Shown: piece after piece, positions 46,477 to 58,578 of the stretch
Numbering within the stretch: the stretch's first letter is position 1
Layout of the letters: each line of letters begins with the position of its first letter
Assembly (NCBI RefSeq): GCF_036588685.1
Contig: NC_086376.1
Location: forward strand, 57,931,166 to 57,995,165
Length of the DNA stretch: 64,000 bases
Direction of reading: 5' to 3'
Source: Mytilus trossulus
Taxonomy: Eukaryota > Mollusca > Bivalvia > Mytilida > Mytilidae
Program-made: the position numbers and the translations under genes
Notes under the pieces: model-generated
What the model was told of the DNA's origin: nothing
The model's input: only the letters and a program-made list of their open reading frames with translations
Database searches by the model: none

Positions 46477-49400
46477 GTATAGCACCATATCCCTTTATTT
46501 CATTTTGTAAGCTTTTTGTACATAAGTTATCCTGGCAAAAGTAATAAAACAAAATTTAACAATATGACCACAGGAGGTTGAAATCCTATCAATGAGGGTC
46601 TATAAATATGTCAACTCGACTATCACAGTAGAGCTTCTCTCGTAGAGATTGGAATTTCCTCGACTTCCTGCCATGGCCAAAAATAATGACAAGGATTCTG
46701 TCAGGACGTAAAAAGAAGCTGTAAATTAATAATTAGTGACCTGCAAAGTAGTTTAAGTGGTTACATTGAAGTAACAATATGTTTATTAGTTGACGCATAG
46801 CGTTTATTCCGATCAAAAAGTCCCAGATTCAAAAAAGTTAAAAAAAAATTGAAAAACGCGTTGCATTCCTGTCGCTTCTCTACGAGAGAAGCTCTATACT
46901 GTGATAGTCGAGTTGACATATTTATAGACCCTCATTGATAGGATTTCAACCTCCTGTGATATGAAACAGGTGGCACCACAGGGTTTGTTACAATAGATCA
47001 CTTTCGAGTTCATTCGTCACAGGAAAAAAAGCCTCAATTATGGGCGCCTTTATAATGTCATTTACCAGACAGAGGGGATCCTCAGTATCCCCGCACTATT
47101 AACGTTCATCAAGCGTCTTGATGATCATCATTGTGCAGTATAAACTAGCAATGAATTATGCTTATTCTGTAGGCATGGTAGTTACATGTACATAATCACA
47201 ATTCCCTTATGATACAAGAGCCGATTGTCAACTATTAGAATTCAATTTGCCGAATAATTCATGCAATATAGCATCATAGTTTTCCAACCACTCCCTCAAA
47301 ATGGGAACAATGACGAGGCCCCTCAATGCACAAGTGATGTTCACTAAAACCACACTTTTTGACGGAAATACATCGAACTCAAAAGTTGTCTATTTGATGC
47401 TTTTACTCTCCATACGTACCCTGAAGTGTGTGAAGGTTTAGAAAAATTTTGAAACAACTATTTGAAGCAACGTTGCGAATGACCTTCCTCCCTTGTAACT
47501 TTTTGGCGATTCATATGGATTGTAAAACAGGCAAATTGCAACAAACCCCTGTGGAAGCACCTGTGTCATATTGTTAAATTTGTTTTTAGGAGTTATTTCA
47601 ATTTATATGTACATGCAAAGGTCAAGAGTTAGTCTTAGTGATGGAGTTGAAAAAATTGAGTCTAAAAATAAAAAATCTCATTAGACATACCTCAGATGAA
47701 ATATTTACTTGTTTTAAGTAGTCATGGTAGTTTACCATGTTTGATTCCAACTTTATTGCCAATTGCAAAAGTAATCAGTGGGATCTACCATTACAATGTG
47801 CATCACACCTTTTCCAGTTTTTTTCCAATCAGCCAGTACATATAACTTAACAATTTCATAGTCTTAGCTTAGTCTTAATAGAGAGAATAAGAAAAAGAGT
47901 TCAGTATTTTTTTCTTGTTTCAGGTGGTGAAGCCTTTATCTAAAATAACAATTAATTCTGTTGAGGTAGAAGTACAAGAGGTGTCCTATGTTGCCAGTGG
48001 TAAGAACATTTCTATTAACAGTACAAAAAAAAAGAAATAGATGGCATGATGGACAGACTGCTAACATAACATGGCTAAAGTATATTAGAAATAATTAGAC
48101 TATTTAATGATTGTGATAGTTGAAGCTATTGTCTTTACCTGCAGATATTTAGTTGATTGTTTGAAGGATGATTTACAGATCAAGTTTTCAAAATGCCCAT
48201 TGTGTTTTTGCATGCAATATTGCTGCCATACTCCTAAAAAAAACCTTTAAGGGGCCTTCAAATACAGTGTAATGTTGTTTTTTAGCTTCTTCATACTTTT
48301 GATAGCCTCATTGTAAAATTAATTGTTTTGTTAAAATTGTGGACACAATTGCTCTTTGAAAAAATTTCAATTTGGGAACCTCCATGGGGAAATCCCCTGC
48401 AAATAGTGACAGTTGGCAGGTATGAAAATGCAAAGTGAATGCAATCTTAACCACTCCCATCCTAGTTAATTTTGTTTTTGGATTGCTGTATTATTGCCAT
48501 TCTATACATTTCTCTCCAAATTTTTATTTTATTTTTATATTTTTAGGTAAAAGTGACACAGTTAAAGGCACAGTTTCATACAACAAGGAAGATGAAACAG
48601 TCACTTTCACCTTTCCGTCGGAAATACAAGTAAGCCTTTATTAAACTGTGGATTAATTTATTTTCATTGGTCAATGTTCGTACCATTTTTTGGTAGTTAA
48701 AGTTTGAGGAAAATTGTATATTGGGGAAATTGGGTTTTGGGGTTTTACCAAATTCTGCATGCATGCAAATTAAAAGATAATTGGTACTTAATTGAAATCT
48801 TAATTCCTTGTTAAAGTTTCCCTCAAAATCCACAAAAAATTATATCCCACAATAACAGACAAAAATCATGTATACATTGGATGAAATGATATATTTAATT
48901 ATTCACAATTAATAAATGCCTTAAATTACAATTAATAGATTTTATATGTTACATCAAGCATAGATATGTATATCTTGTGATTTTAGATATCGATAAACAA
49001 GAGTGGAGCTTTAAAAACAAATTGTATATTTAAATATTTCAACTGTATTTCAGCCAGGCAAGGGAAGAATGAGTATGACTTTTACTGGAATTCTGAATGA
49101 CAAAATGAAAGGATTTTATAGAAGTAAATACACATCACCTGATGGGGAGGAACAGTATTCAGCTGTTACACAGTTTGAGGTTAGTTAAAAAAAAAAATTG
49201 ATGCATATAATATATAAATAAATTTCAAGTTTTTCGTTAAGTGGAAAAACCTCATCAATTATGCACATCTTTTTGACATCATCTACTAGATTGAGGGGAT
49301 CACCTGTATCCCTGCACTATTAACATTCATCAAGTATTTTTGTAATCATCATGTGGCATGATAAACTAGAAATAATGTTTGTTCTGTAGGTACTTAATCC

Positions 49401-52400
49401 CAATTCCCTAATGACAGCAGTGCTGATTGACAATTATCGGAATGCAATTTGCAGAATAATTCATTCAATAAATTATATAGCATCATAGTACATAGGCTAT
49501 TTTAAACAATACCGTTTCAATATATTTTGTTCGCCTTAATTTTATTTTTACGTGTTGTAGGCCACTGATGCCAGGAGAGCTTTCCCATGTTGGGATGAAC
49601 CTGCTGTCAAGGCCACATTTGATGTCACTTTGGTTGTTCCTAAAGACCGAGTTGCCTTGTCAAACATGGTATGTAGTTTAATATACAGAGTTATTTCCCC
49701 TGTTGAGATTAAAATGCTGTAGAGGATACAATTGATCTAATGATATTTTGAAACATTCATATTTAAGTTGAGCCAATTTTTTGCAACAAAACATTATTTT
49801 CTGTAGTTATTGACAAATATTTTATCATTAAATTCTGTTTTATAAATAGAGTTTCTATCTTTCCCAGTATGCTTTTCTGAAATAACCTAAATTCAATGTT
49901 GATTTTCTAGACTTTGTTAAATTTTGAAATTTCACTTATTTTAGCCTGTAAAGTCAGAACAAGTCTATGAAGGAGACAACAAATGGAAGGTTGTTAGTTA
50001 TGAGAGGACACCGATCATGTCTACGTACCTACTGGCGTTTGTTGTGGGAGAGTTTGATTACGTAGAAGGGAAGGATGCTGATGGTGTGCTTGTCAGGGTG
50101 TACACACCTGTTGGCAAGAAAGAAGAGGGAAAATATGCACTAGACGTAAGGAGGAATTACAATGTCACCTTTCAAAATTCCAACTTAACAAATATTAAAA
50201 CAACATTATAAAAGTCACAATTAAATCTGACAGGCAGTCAGGATTTTCCCACTTCTCTAATGAGACCCAGTTTCACTGATGGCTAGATATGTTTACATAT
50301 GTACTAACTCTGACCTTTTCTTTGATGCAAAATATTCCCTCAAAAATGATAAAATGTCCAGCTGATGATATACAATGACCTAATTTTGGGAGAGAATATA
50401 AAATACAGAACTCTATCAAATTTCAAGGAGCTGAATTTCTGGCTTATTCAAATTGGAACATAGTGGAAAATTCTCAACTGTCCCACACAAAACAAAAGCA
50501 TCAGTTCAGCAATACAGGACTTATTTATATGTATGTTAATGTGTGCGTGTCAACCGTATAACAAATTAAAACTTTTCAAATAAAACAATTCAGCTGGCCT
50601 CAAGTAAATATATATTTTGTAGTTATTAATACAGTACATTCCGGTTATTTGCATAGCCTATTTGTCAGACAAAATTATGCAATAAAGCGGAGTATGCTTA
50701 TATCCGAAATGCCAAATTACGGAGTCAAATAACATCGATAGTGCAGATCAGCAAGGAAGAAAGATGAACGTCCATAGTCCACTTACAACATATTGAATGC
50801 TTATTTATTCTAATAAAAGTTATTTGTCTAGTGTCATACATTTTATTTCATTGTGTATTCTTTCAATAAAGTTTATAAACACATTTTGTTTTAGTTTATT
50901 TATGTACCGACTTTTCCTTTACCTGAGATACGAAAATAAAATTGTTCTAAAAATAGATTTGTTTCTTTGACCCGGATGTACAAATTACATTGTTACGCTT
51001 TGTTTAAAATAAACTGTTTAACAATACTAAACAGTTTATAATCATTGTAAACAATAATTGTGCAATGAACTGCCTTTGATGTTCAGTATTTACCGATTAC
51101 ACAGTGATGTGACACTGTTACTTTAACATCGTTAGTTTTCGTATATGCAAAGTGGATGGGGCCCTGCACGGGTTATTTGCTGGACACGAGTGTTGAAAGT
51201 GAGAAAATATAATAATCAGAAGTTAATTTTCTTTTAAAAAAATATTAAAAGGGAAAGATTGATGTATAAAATTCTTCAACCATATATAAATGCCCTGTAA
51301 TATTTAACATAAATGTAGATCACCCAAGCTGAATTACGAAATTACACATTGGATAATGATCGATAATTAGCAGGCGTTAATGTTTTAAAAATCACCAAAA
51401 ATATAATCTATGAACAATGTTTGAAATCCAATCAATAATTAACACCTTTTAAGATAGAAGATTATAGAATGGTTGTGTTTTTACAACAATCAGCTGATTG
51501 ACATTTTTATGACCTCGAGGCTTAAAATAGAATATGGGAAACTTTACCTGTGTACACATCAAGGCCTTTTCTATAATCATATAAACACGAAAGATACTGT
51601 TTTAAAACTTTATTTGAATAACACACAAGTAAATGTGAAATAATATTGAAAATTATGATGCATTCAAGAAAAATATACTTAACCAAATTGCCGTTTCCGG
51701 TCAAAATTCTCGTCAGTTTTAACTGAGCATATCTAGCTGGCGATAATTTTCTATGCAATAAACCGAAATGCCACTTGTAAGGCTATGCATATAACCGGAC
51801 AATTTAACATTAGGTGAATGGGAAATGGTTTTGTGCAGGAGAAAAGTATGCAATTAACCGAATTATGCTATTAAGCGGTATGCAATTAAGTGGAATCGAC
51901 TGTACCGCAGATAAAGCTCTCAACCAGGTTATGTGTAAAGCTTTAAAATGAAGATGTTAACAGTAAGTCACTTATTGCAATGTTTATATGTGCATGTGTT
52001 AATACTGTAATGTCATTATATTGTCTTTTATTATTAGGTAGCTGTAAAGACATTGCCATTTTACAAAGATTACTTCAAAATACCTTATCCTCTCCCAAAG
52101 ATGGACTTGATAGCTCTCGCTGACTTTGCAGCAGGTACAATTAATTACTTTCTTTTGTCAAACTTAAACAAATTTAGAAATGATAACTGCATATATGATC
52201 CTCAATCTTATAATAAAAAAAATTTAAACAGTTTTTTTCTGTGATAAAATTGTATGAATTAACACATTAATACTACTGAAGATTTTGAAATTCAGTTTTC
52301 CAGTAAATGGTAAACCTAAATTATATTTCAGTCTATTATTAAAATCTTAACCAACCATTAGTGTCAAATTTGCGACTCATTAAGTCATTGTTTTTCATTC

Positions 52401-55400
52401 TCTAAGTTTTCTTTAGAAAACTAAAATCCATGAATTAAAGAACCCAGACATGAACATGTAATTTTGGCTAAAACCTTGAAAATTGATAACCACAAGGAAT
52501 AGTTCTTTTACAGTATTTCAATAAAAGTTCGCAAAATCTGCTCACTGAAGCAAATTTTTTTGCATCTGAAATAATTACTTTTATAACTTCAAAAAATTTG
52601 AATGAATATTCAGTGGAGCCTAGTATTATTGTGATTTTACTTTTTAGTAGTTTACATCAGTATACTTATAAGAAGCTTTCAGTATGAATTATAACCCATT
52701 TCTAAACTTTCCTTTGCTATATTCAGGTGCCATGGAAAACTGGGGCTTAGTAACTTACAGAGAAACAGCATTGTTAGTGGATCCAAAGAAATCATCTGCC
52801 AAAACCAAACAATGGGTTGCTCTAGTTGTAGGACATGAATTGGCTCATCAATGGTTTGGTAATCTTGTTACAATGGTAGGTTGTGACTGATAACAAGCCT
52901 TTTATAAACAAGTATTTCAATTAAAGTCAGCAATATCTACTGGCTTAAACAGAAGTTTGTTGCCTCTCAAATGTGTACTTTTTATAACTTCAAAAAAATA
53001 AACTAACAGTTCACAAGGTTTCATCATGTCTTTTGTTTGGTGTTATAGGTGTTGTTGTATAATGGAATCTTACATCATATCACCTGTAAGTCGTTATATA
53101 ATTTATATTCATAGACAACTTTTAAAAATATTCCAATGATGATTAAAGTGTTCAAATTGGGGTAAAAAATCCATCAACGTTAGTAATAAATTGTTAATTC
53201 TAATTTTCTACAATGAACATCTTGTATATCTGTAATATATTTACTGTAATATTTTTGTTTACAGGAATGGTGGACCCACTTGTGGTTGAATGAAGGTTTT
53301 GCTTCCTGGATAGAATATTTATGTGTAGATTTCTGTTTTCCTGAGTTTGATATCTGGACACAGTTCGTAAAGAATGATTTAGGAAGAGCTTTAGAATTAG
53401 ATGCTCTCAATAACAGCCATCCTATAGAGGTCAGTATGCTTTTAAAGTGTTTTTAGTACCACAGACATAAGTATCGAGATAAATTGGCCCAAAAACTAGG
53501 TTTTCATGACTTTTTAGAATAATTGCTTCAGAATTCAATTACCAAATGTTAGGTTATTAACTGGAAAATAAGTGTAGGTAAATAAAAAATCATGGCCCAA
53601 AACCACAGAAGAGAACATTAACAAGTATATCAGGTGTCAGATTTAAGATATTTTAAATAAACAAATACCTAACGTAAGCCATATTTTCTCTGATAAATGG
53701 ATAACAAACATTTTTATCTTTGTAATACCTCTATGGCAAAATGCTTTCTTTGTAAAAAGTAATGTTTTTCACTTTTTCCCAAGGTTTACGTCATGTATGT
53801 AGGATATTGGTAAGAAGAAGAAATATTTGATGCTTTGTGATTTATTATTAAAATAATCATCTTTCTCTTCAGGTACCGGTGGGTCATCCATCTGAAGTAG
53901 ATGAAATATTTGATGCTATATCATACAGTAAAGGTGCTTCCGTCATAAGAATGCTCCATGATTATATTGGGGATGCTGTAAGTTTAAAGTGATAGGTTTA
54001 CAGATTTCTTGTCAACTTTGATAATTATAAGTAAGAATAGAAGGAAATGTTGGATATAGTTAACTAGACATCAGCCTGATAAAATGATAAAAGAAAATAA
54101 AACAACATCATACCTGCCAACTTTTGAAAATGCCTGTGGGGGTTTTAGCGCGCGACAACAATTTCAAAGGTTACAATTCTTTACGACGACTATTTTGCGA
54201 GTGCTGTTTTGTAGTCTAGAAAAAGTGTCATATTTGTAAGAAGAGCTTACATGCCTTTTTCTTAAGTTTATTTGCATGAGTCAAGTTTTTATATCAGCAG
54301 AAAATATGAACATGTAGCTGTAAGACCAGGAATTATTTTCATGTGTAAGGAAACTAAATAGTTGTTGACTTTTCCAATTTAAAATTATACACAAAGAAGG
54401 ACCTTTATCAGGTTGGGAATAACACATAGGGATTTCCCCTCAATGTTAGGACATTAAAACCCACTTTTTAAGTACAAATGAGCACACATTCATATGCATA
54501 TTATTTGAAGAAACTTTTCCCAGAGAACTATACATCTTATGATCTATCTGGTATTATATGATCAACACATGTCCAAGAATTTTTGATATGTTCTTGGCCT
54601 TATATCTTCTTTATTATTCATAATAATGGGACTCTTCATTTAGAAAAGCTGTTCCAAATATAATGTCAGAATTTCCCATTTTAAAGTAAATAAATCTACA
54701 TTTTTCTATTTTATTTTTTACAAGAGTGACCCCTTGACTAAGGGTAGTCCCTCATTTAAGGGATTCCTCATGTTGATGTGGGTGGGGTCCATGTGAAAAA
54801 TAATAAATAGTACATTATACTTTAAATGATTGAATACATAAATGAAATTATGTTACAGCAACAGTTACTGTAATGTCAATAAATTAGTGAATAAACTACT
54901 ATTTATTATATTCATGGTAGTACTGCATCATTAAAGTTTGTCAATCAGCCATGCTTGTATTCTTATTCTGTGTAAGAACCTCATTGCAGTTGAAAAATCA
55001 ATTGCCATGTTCACGTTTTTACATCAACAAACAGTGGAATACAACACAAGTTCAATATCTAGCATGTTAAAACAATCTTGAGAGAAAACGTTTTTGATTG
55101 GCTGATTAATTTGATCATGAGAAACACACAATTTGATTGGCTGAACACGATTTTCCTCCATTGCACACAGTTCAAAATCAGGAACAACAATATTTTTCGT
55201 GTAGATTTTCACCAAATCGTGTTTTAGAGGGTTTTTCAGGAACACGATCGTGCAATCGTGTCAAAGGGTCAAAATCGTGTAGTACACTCCTAAATCGTGA
55301 AAGTTGGCAGGTATGCAACATCCTAAGGTCAACATGAACTTCAACAATTAAATGGTGTCTACTATAGACCAACTAATTTTTTAGGTGTGATTACTGTACA

Positions 55401-58400
55401 ATATTTTATCTAAAAAAAAAAAATGAGCTTATAAGTCCTCGTGAATTTTACAAAGAGATCTTGGATCTTGGTCATCACAAACTTTTTCAGTCTAAAATAT
55501 GGATCAACAGGTATATTTGTTTTCTTTAGATATATATACAAATTGAAAAAAAAAAACACAATACAAAATTTAAGGAATGTGGCAGAAAATTTAAAATCAA
55601 ATGAAATTATGTAGAGTTTTAATAATGAGGTGTTTGTCCTAGAAAATTGATGAACTTACAGTGATAAGAGTTATGTTTGGAATATTCATATCTCTATTGA
55701 ATGTTTTAAAAATTTGTTGTAAATACAAATCACGTTTGAAATGTGAAAAAAAATTTACATATGTTTACACTCCAATTATATTTTTCTTTTTTAGGATTTT
55801 AGAGTTGGTATGAATGAATATTTAACAAAGTTTAAATACAGTAATGCCTTTACAGAAGATTTATGGGAATATCTAGGTAAAGCTAGCGGTAAACCAGTGG
55901 CTGAGGTTATGTCCTCTTGGACAAAACAGATGGGTTATCCTGTTATAAAGGTAAAAACTAAAGACAGTAAATGCGTAGTGGTCCATCTATCTCTAGAACA
56001 AGGTCCATTTGGATCTATTGAAGTAGTCCATTTATCTCTAGGACAAGTTCCATCTGGATCTATTGAAGTAGTCCATCTATCTCTAGAACAAGGTCCATCT
56101 GAATCTATTGAAGTAGTCCATCTATCTCTAGAACAAGGTCCATTTGGATCTATTGAAGTAGTCCATTTATCTCTAGGACAAGTTCCATCTGGATCTATTG
56201 AAGTAGTCCATCTATCTCTAGAACAAGGTCCATCTGAATCTATTGAAGTAGTCCATCTATCTCTAGAACAAGGTCCATCTCAATCTATTGAAGTAGTCCA
56301 TCTATCTCTAAAACAAGGTCCATCTGGATCTATTGAAGTAGTCCATCTATCTCTAGAACAAGGTCCATCTGAATCTATTGAAGTAGTCCATCTATCTCTA
56401 GAACAAGGTCCATCTCAATCTATTGAAGTAGTCCATCTATCTCTAAAACAAGGTCCATCTGGATCTATTGAAGTAGTCCATCTATCTCTAGAACAAGGTC
56501 CATCTCAATCTATTGAAGTAGTCCATCTATCTATAAAACAAGGTCCATCTGGATCTATTGAAGTAGTCCATCTATCTTTAAAACAAGGTCCATCTTGATC
56601 TATTGAAGTAGTCCATCTATCTCTAGAACAAGGTCCATCTGAATCTATTGAAGTAGTCCATCTATATCTAGAACAAGGTCCATCTCAATCTATTGAAGTA
56701 GTCCATCTATCTCTAAAACAAGGTCCATCTGGATCTATTGAAGTAGCCATCTATCTCTAAAACAAGGTCCATCTGAATCTATTGAAGTAGTCCATCTATC
56801 TCTAGAACAAGGTCCATCTTAGTCTTTTATGAAGACAACATGGACTCTGCAGTTTTTTTCCTGTTGTGTTGTTTGACAGCATAGCTTTAGTTAAACAAAG
56901 TGGACACTTCTGTCAACTTTTGTCTTTATCACCAAGTTTATAAAAAAGAATGACAGAGTTTCTACAGAAAATGTTGTGAACCTGCTGTTAAAGTTTTCTA
57001 TTTCTTAGTTTTTGGTATCCAATTCCAGCACATTAAGTTTGCTATTTCTGCTTATATTATTTTGCAATGACAGGTGACTCATATTCTTATACTCTCTAAT
57101 TTAAAAGATTGAGAAAAACATTTTTATGCCCCACCTACGATAGTAGAGAGGCATAATGTTTTCTGGTATGTGCGTCCGTTCGTTTGTTCGTCCGTCCTTC
57201 CGTTCGTTTGTTTGTGTGTCTGGCTTCAGATTAAAGTTTTTGGTCGAGGTAGTTTTTGATGAAGATGAAGTCCGATCAACCTGAAACGTAGTATAAATGT
57301 TCCTTATTATATGATCTGTCTAATTTTAATGCCAAATTAGAGTTCTGACCCCAATTTCACGGTCCGCTGAACATAGAAAATGATGGTGCGAGTGGGGCAT
57401 CCGTGTACTGGGGACACATTCTTGTTAACTCAGTTTCAGAATCTTAAGGACTATGTGTATTATTATTTGTCATTGAAAATTACTATGTTATTAGTTTGTA
57501 TTGTTTTATAGAACATTTTTACCAATCGCAATTTCTTGGTATATACTATGTTCCCCATTTCCATTCTCAATTTTACTTATGAAAGTTTTACTCAAAATGC
57601 ATTAGATTATTATTGTTTTTAATGGAGATTTATGAATAAATATATATCTTGTATGCAAATAAATATTGCATTTGTAGTTTAAATTTTACCATTTTTCCAT
57701 AGGTAACAGAAAAACAAGATGGGAAGAACAGAGTTCTCTCATTGTCACAAGAAAAGTTCTGTGCAGATGGTAAAAAGCAAGAAGGTACTTAGAATGTATA
57801 TTTTGTATGATGTTTCTTTTTTTTTTTTTTTTATTCTTTTTCATACTTTCCCCCCTGCTTTGAATTGTTTGTTTGTTTTTTCTCTTTTTTGTTATAAGTG
57901 CACAATAGTAGCAATGTAGATTAAGTTTTTGTAATCTCATTTAATCATAAAAAATTATATGTAATTTAATGTCAGATCCAAAATTATATGTATTTGATGT
58001 ATTTCCGTCAAAAACTTTGGTTTTAGTGAACATCATTTGTGGGTATGGGCATTGTTACCATATTGGGCAAGAAGTTGGAAAAATATAATGCCAAATTGCA
58101 AGAATGATTTGGCAAATTAAATTCTTATAGTTGACAATCAGCACTGCTCTCAGTAGAGAATTGTGATAAAGTACATACAGAACAAATATTATTTCTAGTT
58201 AGTCCTGCACAATGACAATCACTTAGACCCTTGATGAAGGTTTATAGTGCAGGGATACAATCAATCCACTCTATATGATAAATGGCTTTATAAAGGTGCA
58301 GATAATTGATAATTATTTTCCTGTGAAGAACATAATTGATCATGATTGAAAAATGGTATCTTCATTACAAATTTGATGTTGAGCCAACGTTAAAATGATA

Positions 58401-58578
58401 GAACCTTTCAAACAAACAGAATACTTTTCAATTTATAACAGGGGAGCAGTTCAAGTGGATGGTACCCTTGTCATTCTGTACAGCATCAAGTCCAGATAAA
58501 CCAGTGAAAAAAATACTGTTAGATGGTACAACAGCTGAAGTCACACTGGAAAATGTTAAACCTGGTGAATGGGTTAAG
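46135..58578 (+). CDS. NPEPPS: Puromycin-sensitive aminopeptidase (M1 family), exons 1-13, C-terminus outside the window
   Basis: Thirteen exons: 46135-46476, 47924-47999, 48547-48629, 49054-49179, 49561-49668, 49945-50145, 52038-52134, 52727-52875, 53265-53429, 53873-53977, 55795-55950, 57703-57784, 58442-58578. They total 1827 nt, 609 residues, all GT-AG and in phase; human is about 919. The enzyme removes N-terminal residues from peptides, mainly in the cytosol. Seen directly: [14 protein letters not shown], the GAMEN substrate motif at 345-349, HELAH at 381-385 with E404 exactly 18 residues on (zinc ligands H381, H385, E404; base E382), and Y467 in [10 protein letters not shown] as transition-state tyrosine. 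The remaining roughly 280 residues of the C-terminal helical domain are not found before the window end. An in-frame TAG at 46126-46128 precedes the first Met. Confidence 0.97.
46569..46958. mobile_element. MITE with TIRs of about 80 bp (NPEPPS intron 1)
   Basis: The left arm starts CACAGGAGGTTGAAATCC and the right arm is its inverse to CCTCCTGTG; the arms match for about 80 bp apart from a 2-base gap (CACAGTAGAG against CACAGTATAGAG). ATATGA occurs on both sides, one base off the left end. 390 bp, AT-rich middle, no frame. A transcript across it would form a long hairpin. Confidence 0.85.
47030..47285 (+). repeat. Dispersed repeat family C (NPEPPS intron 1)
   Basis: Shares with 49250-49497 the order AATTATG.GC, GAGGGGATC, ATCC(C)GCACTATTAAC, TTCATCAAG, GATAAACTAG, TTCTGTAGG and GCATCATAG. 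An inverse copy lies at 58085-58350. Confidence 0.7.
47924..47999 (+). CDS. NPEPPS: NPEPPS exon 2
   Basis: Residues 115-139 ([20 protein letters not shown]..), N-terminal beta-saddle domain; acceptor TTGTTTCAG, donor GTAAGA, phase 1. Confidence 0.9.
48547..48629 (+). CDS. NPEPPS: NPEPPS exon 3
   Basis: Residues 140-167 ([20 protein letters not shown]..). Acceptor ATATTTTTAG, donor GTAAGC, ending in phase 0. Confidence 0.9.
49054..49179 (+). CDS. NPEPPS: NPEPPS exon 4
   Basis: Residues 168-209 with [20 protein letters not shown] and AVTQFE, near identical to the human segment. Confidence 0.97.
49250..49497 (+). repeat. Dispersed repeat family C (NPEPPS intron 4)
   Basis: Second copy, about 75-80% similar by eye to 47030-47285, lying immediately upstream of exon 5. 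Confidence 0.7.
49561..49668 (+). CDS. NPEPPS: NPEPPS exon 5
   Basis: Residues 210-245: [20 protein letters not shown] and [13 protein letters not shown], hallmark M1 sequence. Confidence 0.97.
49945..50145 (+). CDS. NPEPPS: NPEPPS exon 6
   Basis: Residues 246-312, with [20 protein letters not shown] and [18 protein letters not shown]. Donor GTAAGG. Confidence 0.97.
50632..51902. mobile_element. Pogo/Tigger-like MITE (NPEPPS intron 6)
   Basis: Flanked by TA on both sides (50630-50631, 51903-51904). Left end CAGTACATTCCGGTTATTTG and right end inverse CAGTCGATTCCACTTAATTG agree at about 20 of the first 27 positions. CAGT..ATTCC..TTA.TTGCATA termini with TA duplication fit the pogo/Tigger branch of Tc1-mariner elements. 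Copies of CCGAA.TGC words recur near both ends. 1271 bp, no DDE transposase frame. Confidence 0.8.
52038..52134 (+). CDS. NPEPPS: NPEPPS exon 7
   Basis: Residues 313-344: [20 protein letters not shown] and ALADFAA, ending one base into the glycine of GAMEN. Confidence 0.97.
52727..52875 (+). CDS. NPEPPS: NPEPPS exon 8 (GAMEN and HEXXH)
   Basis: Residues 345-394. [13 protein letters not shown] opens the exon; [17 protein letters not shown] carries zinc ligands H381 and H385 and catalytic E382. Confidence 0.98.
53265..53429 (+). CDS. NPEPPS: NPEPPS exon 9 (third zinc ligand)
   Basis: Residues 395-449. [15 protein letters not shown] gives E404, the third zinc ligand; then [11 protein letters not shown] and [12 protein letters not shown]. 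Confidence 0.98.
53873..53977 (+). CDS. NPEPPS: NPEPPS exon 10 (catalytic tyrosine)
   Basis: Residues 450-484: [20 protein letters not shown] with Y467, then [12 protein letters not shown]. Confidence 0.98.
54109..55315. mobile_element. MITE with CATACCTGCCAACTTT termini (NPEPPS intron 10)
   Basis: Left end CATACCTGCCAACTTT is the inverse of right end AAAGTTGGCAGGTATG. CAACAT is duplicated at 54103-54108 and 55316-55321. The right end carries several ATCGTG words (55200-55300). Related single ends occur at 42525 (ACCTGCCAACTAT) and 48415 (CAGTTGGCAGGTATG), so the family is present elsewhere in the window. No transposase frame. Confidence 0.75.
55795..55950 (+). CDS. NPEPPS: NPEPPS exon 11
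   Basis: Residues 485-536: [51 protein letters not shown]. Donor GTAAAA. The frame stays open past the donor through the 45-bp VNTR to TGA at 56596-56598, so intron retention would give a repeat-tailed truncated form. Confidence 0.96.
55978..56820 (+). repeat. 45-bp VNTR, about 19 units (NPEPPS intron 11)
   Basis: Unit: GTCCATCTATCTCTAGAACA, AGGTCCATCTGAATC, TATTGAAGTA. Units vary at few positions (GAATC/GGATC/CAATC, GAACA/AAACA). As 45 is a multiple of three the frame of exon 11 passes through fourteen units ([15 protein letters not shown]-type) until TGA at 56596-56598. A 1-base deletion near 56747 marks decay at the 3' end. Larger blocks of units are also repeated, indicating recent expansion. 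Expected to be polymorphic. Confidence 0.95.
57124..57425 (+). repeat. Dispersed bivalve repeat family E (NPEPPS intron 11)
   Basis: Begins TTATGCCCCACCTACGATAG, contains a degenerate CGTCCGTTCGTTTGTTCGTC tract, and ends GTGGGGCATCCGTGTACTGG and GACACATTCTTG. I recognise this as a repeat frequent in bivalve genomes. Non-coding. Confidence 0.75.
57703..57784 (+). CDS. NPEPPS: NPEPPS exon 12
   Basis: Residues 537-563: [20 protein letters not shown] and ADGKKQE, matching human RLLRLSQKKFCAGG. Donor GTACTT, phase 1. Confidence 0.93.
58085..58350 (-). repeat. Dispersed repeat family C, inverse (NPEPPS intron 12)
   Basis: Reads in inverse as family C: AAATTGCAAGAATGATTTGG, TAGTTGACAATCAGCACTGC, CTTGATGAAGG, TATAGTGCAGGGATAC and GGCTTTATAAAGGTGCAGAT. 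It ends about 90 bp before exon 13. Confidence 0.7.
58442..58578 (+). CDS. NPEPPS: NPEPPS exon 13
   Basis: Residues 564-609: [20 protein letters not shown] and [11 protein letters not shown], matching human CPQWMVPI and LKNVKPDQWVK. Last exon in the window; the expected next sequence (LNLGTVGFYR-like) is not found downstream. Confidence 0.94.

Noticed and set aside
55810-56598. A single 262-codon protein spanning exon 11 and the VNTR
   Set aside because: Exon 11 ends at a good donor (AAG then GTAAAA) and joins exon 12 in phase with sequence matching NPEPPS. The rest is a 45-bp intronic repeat. Kept only as a possible retained-intron form.
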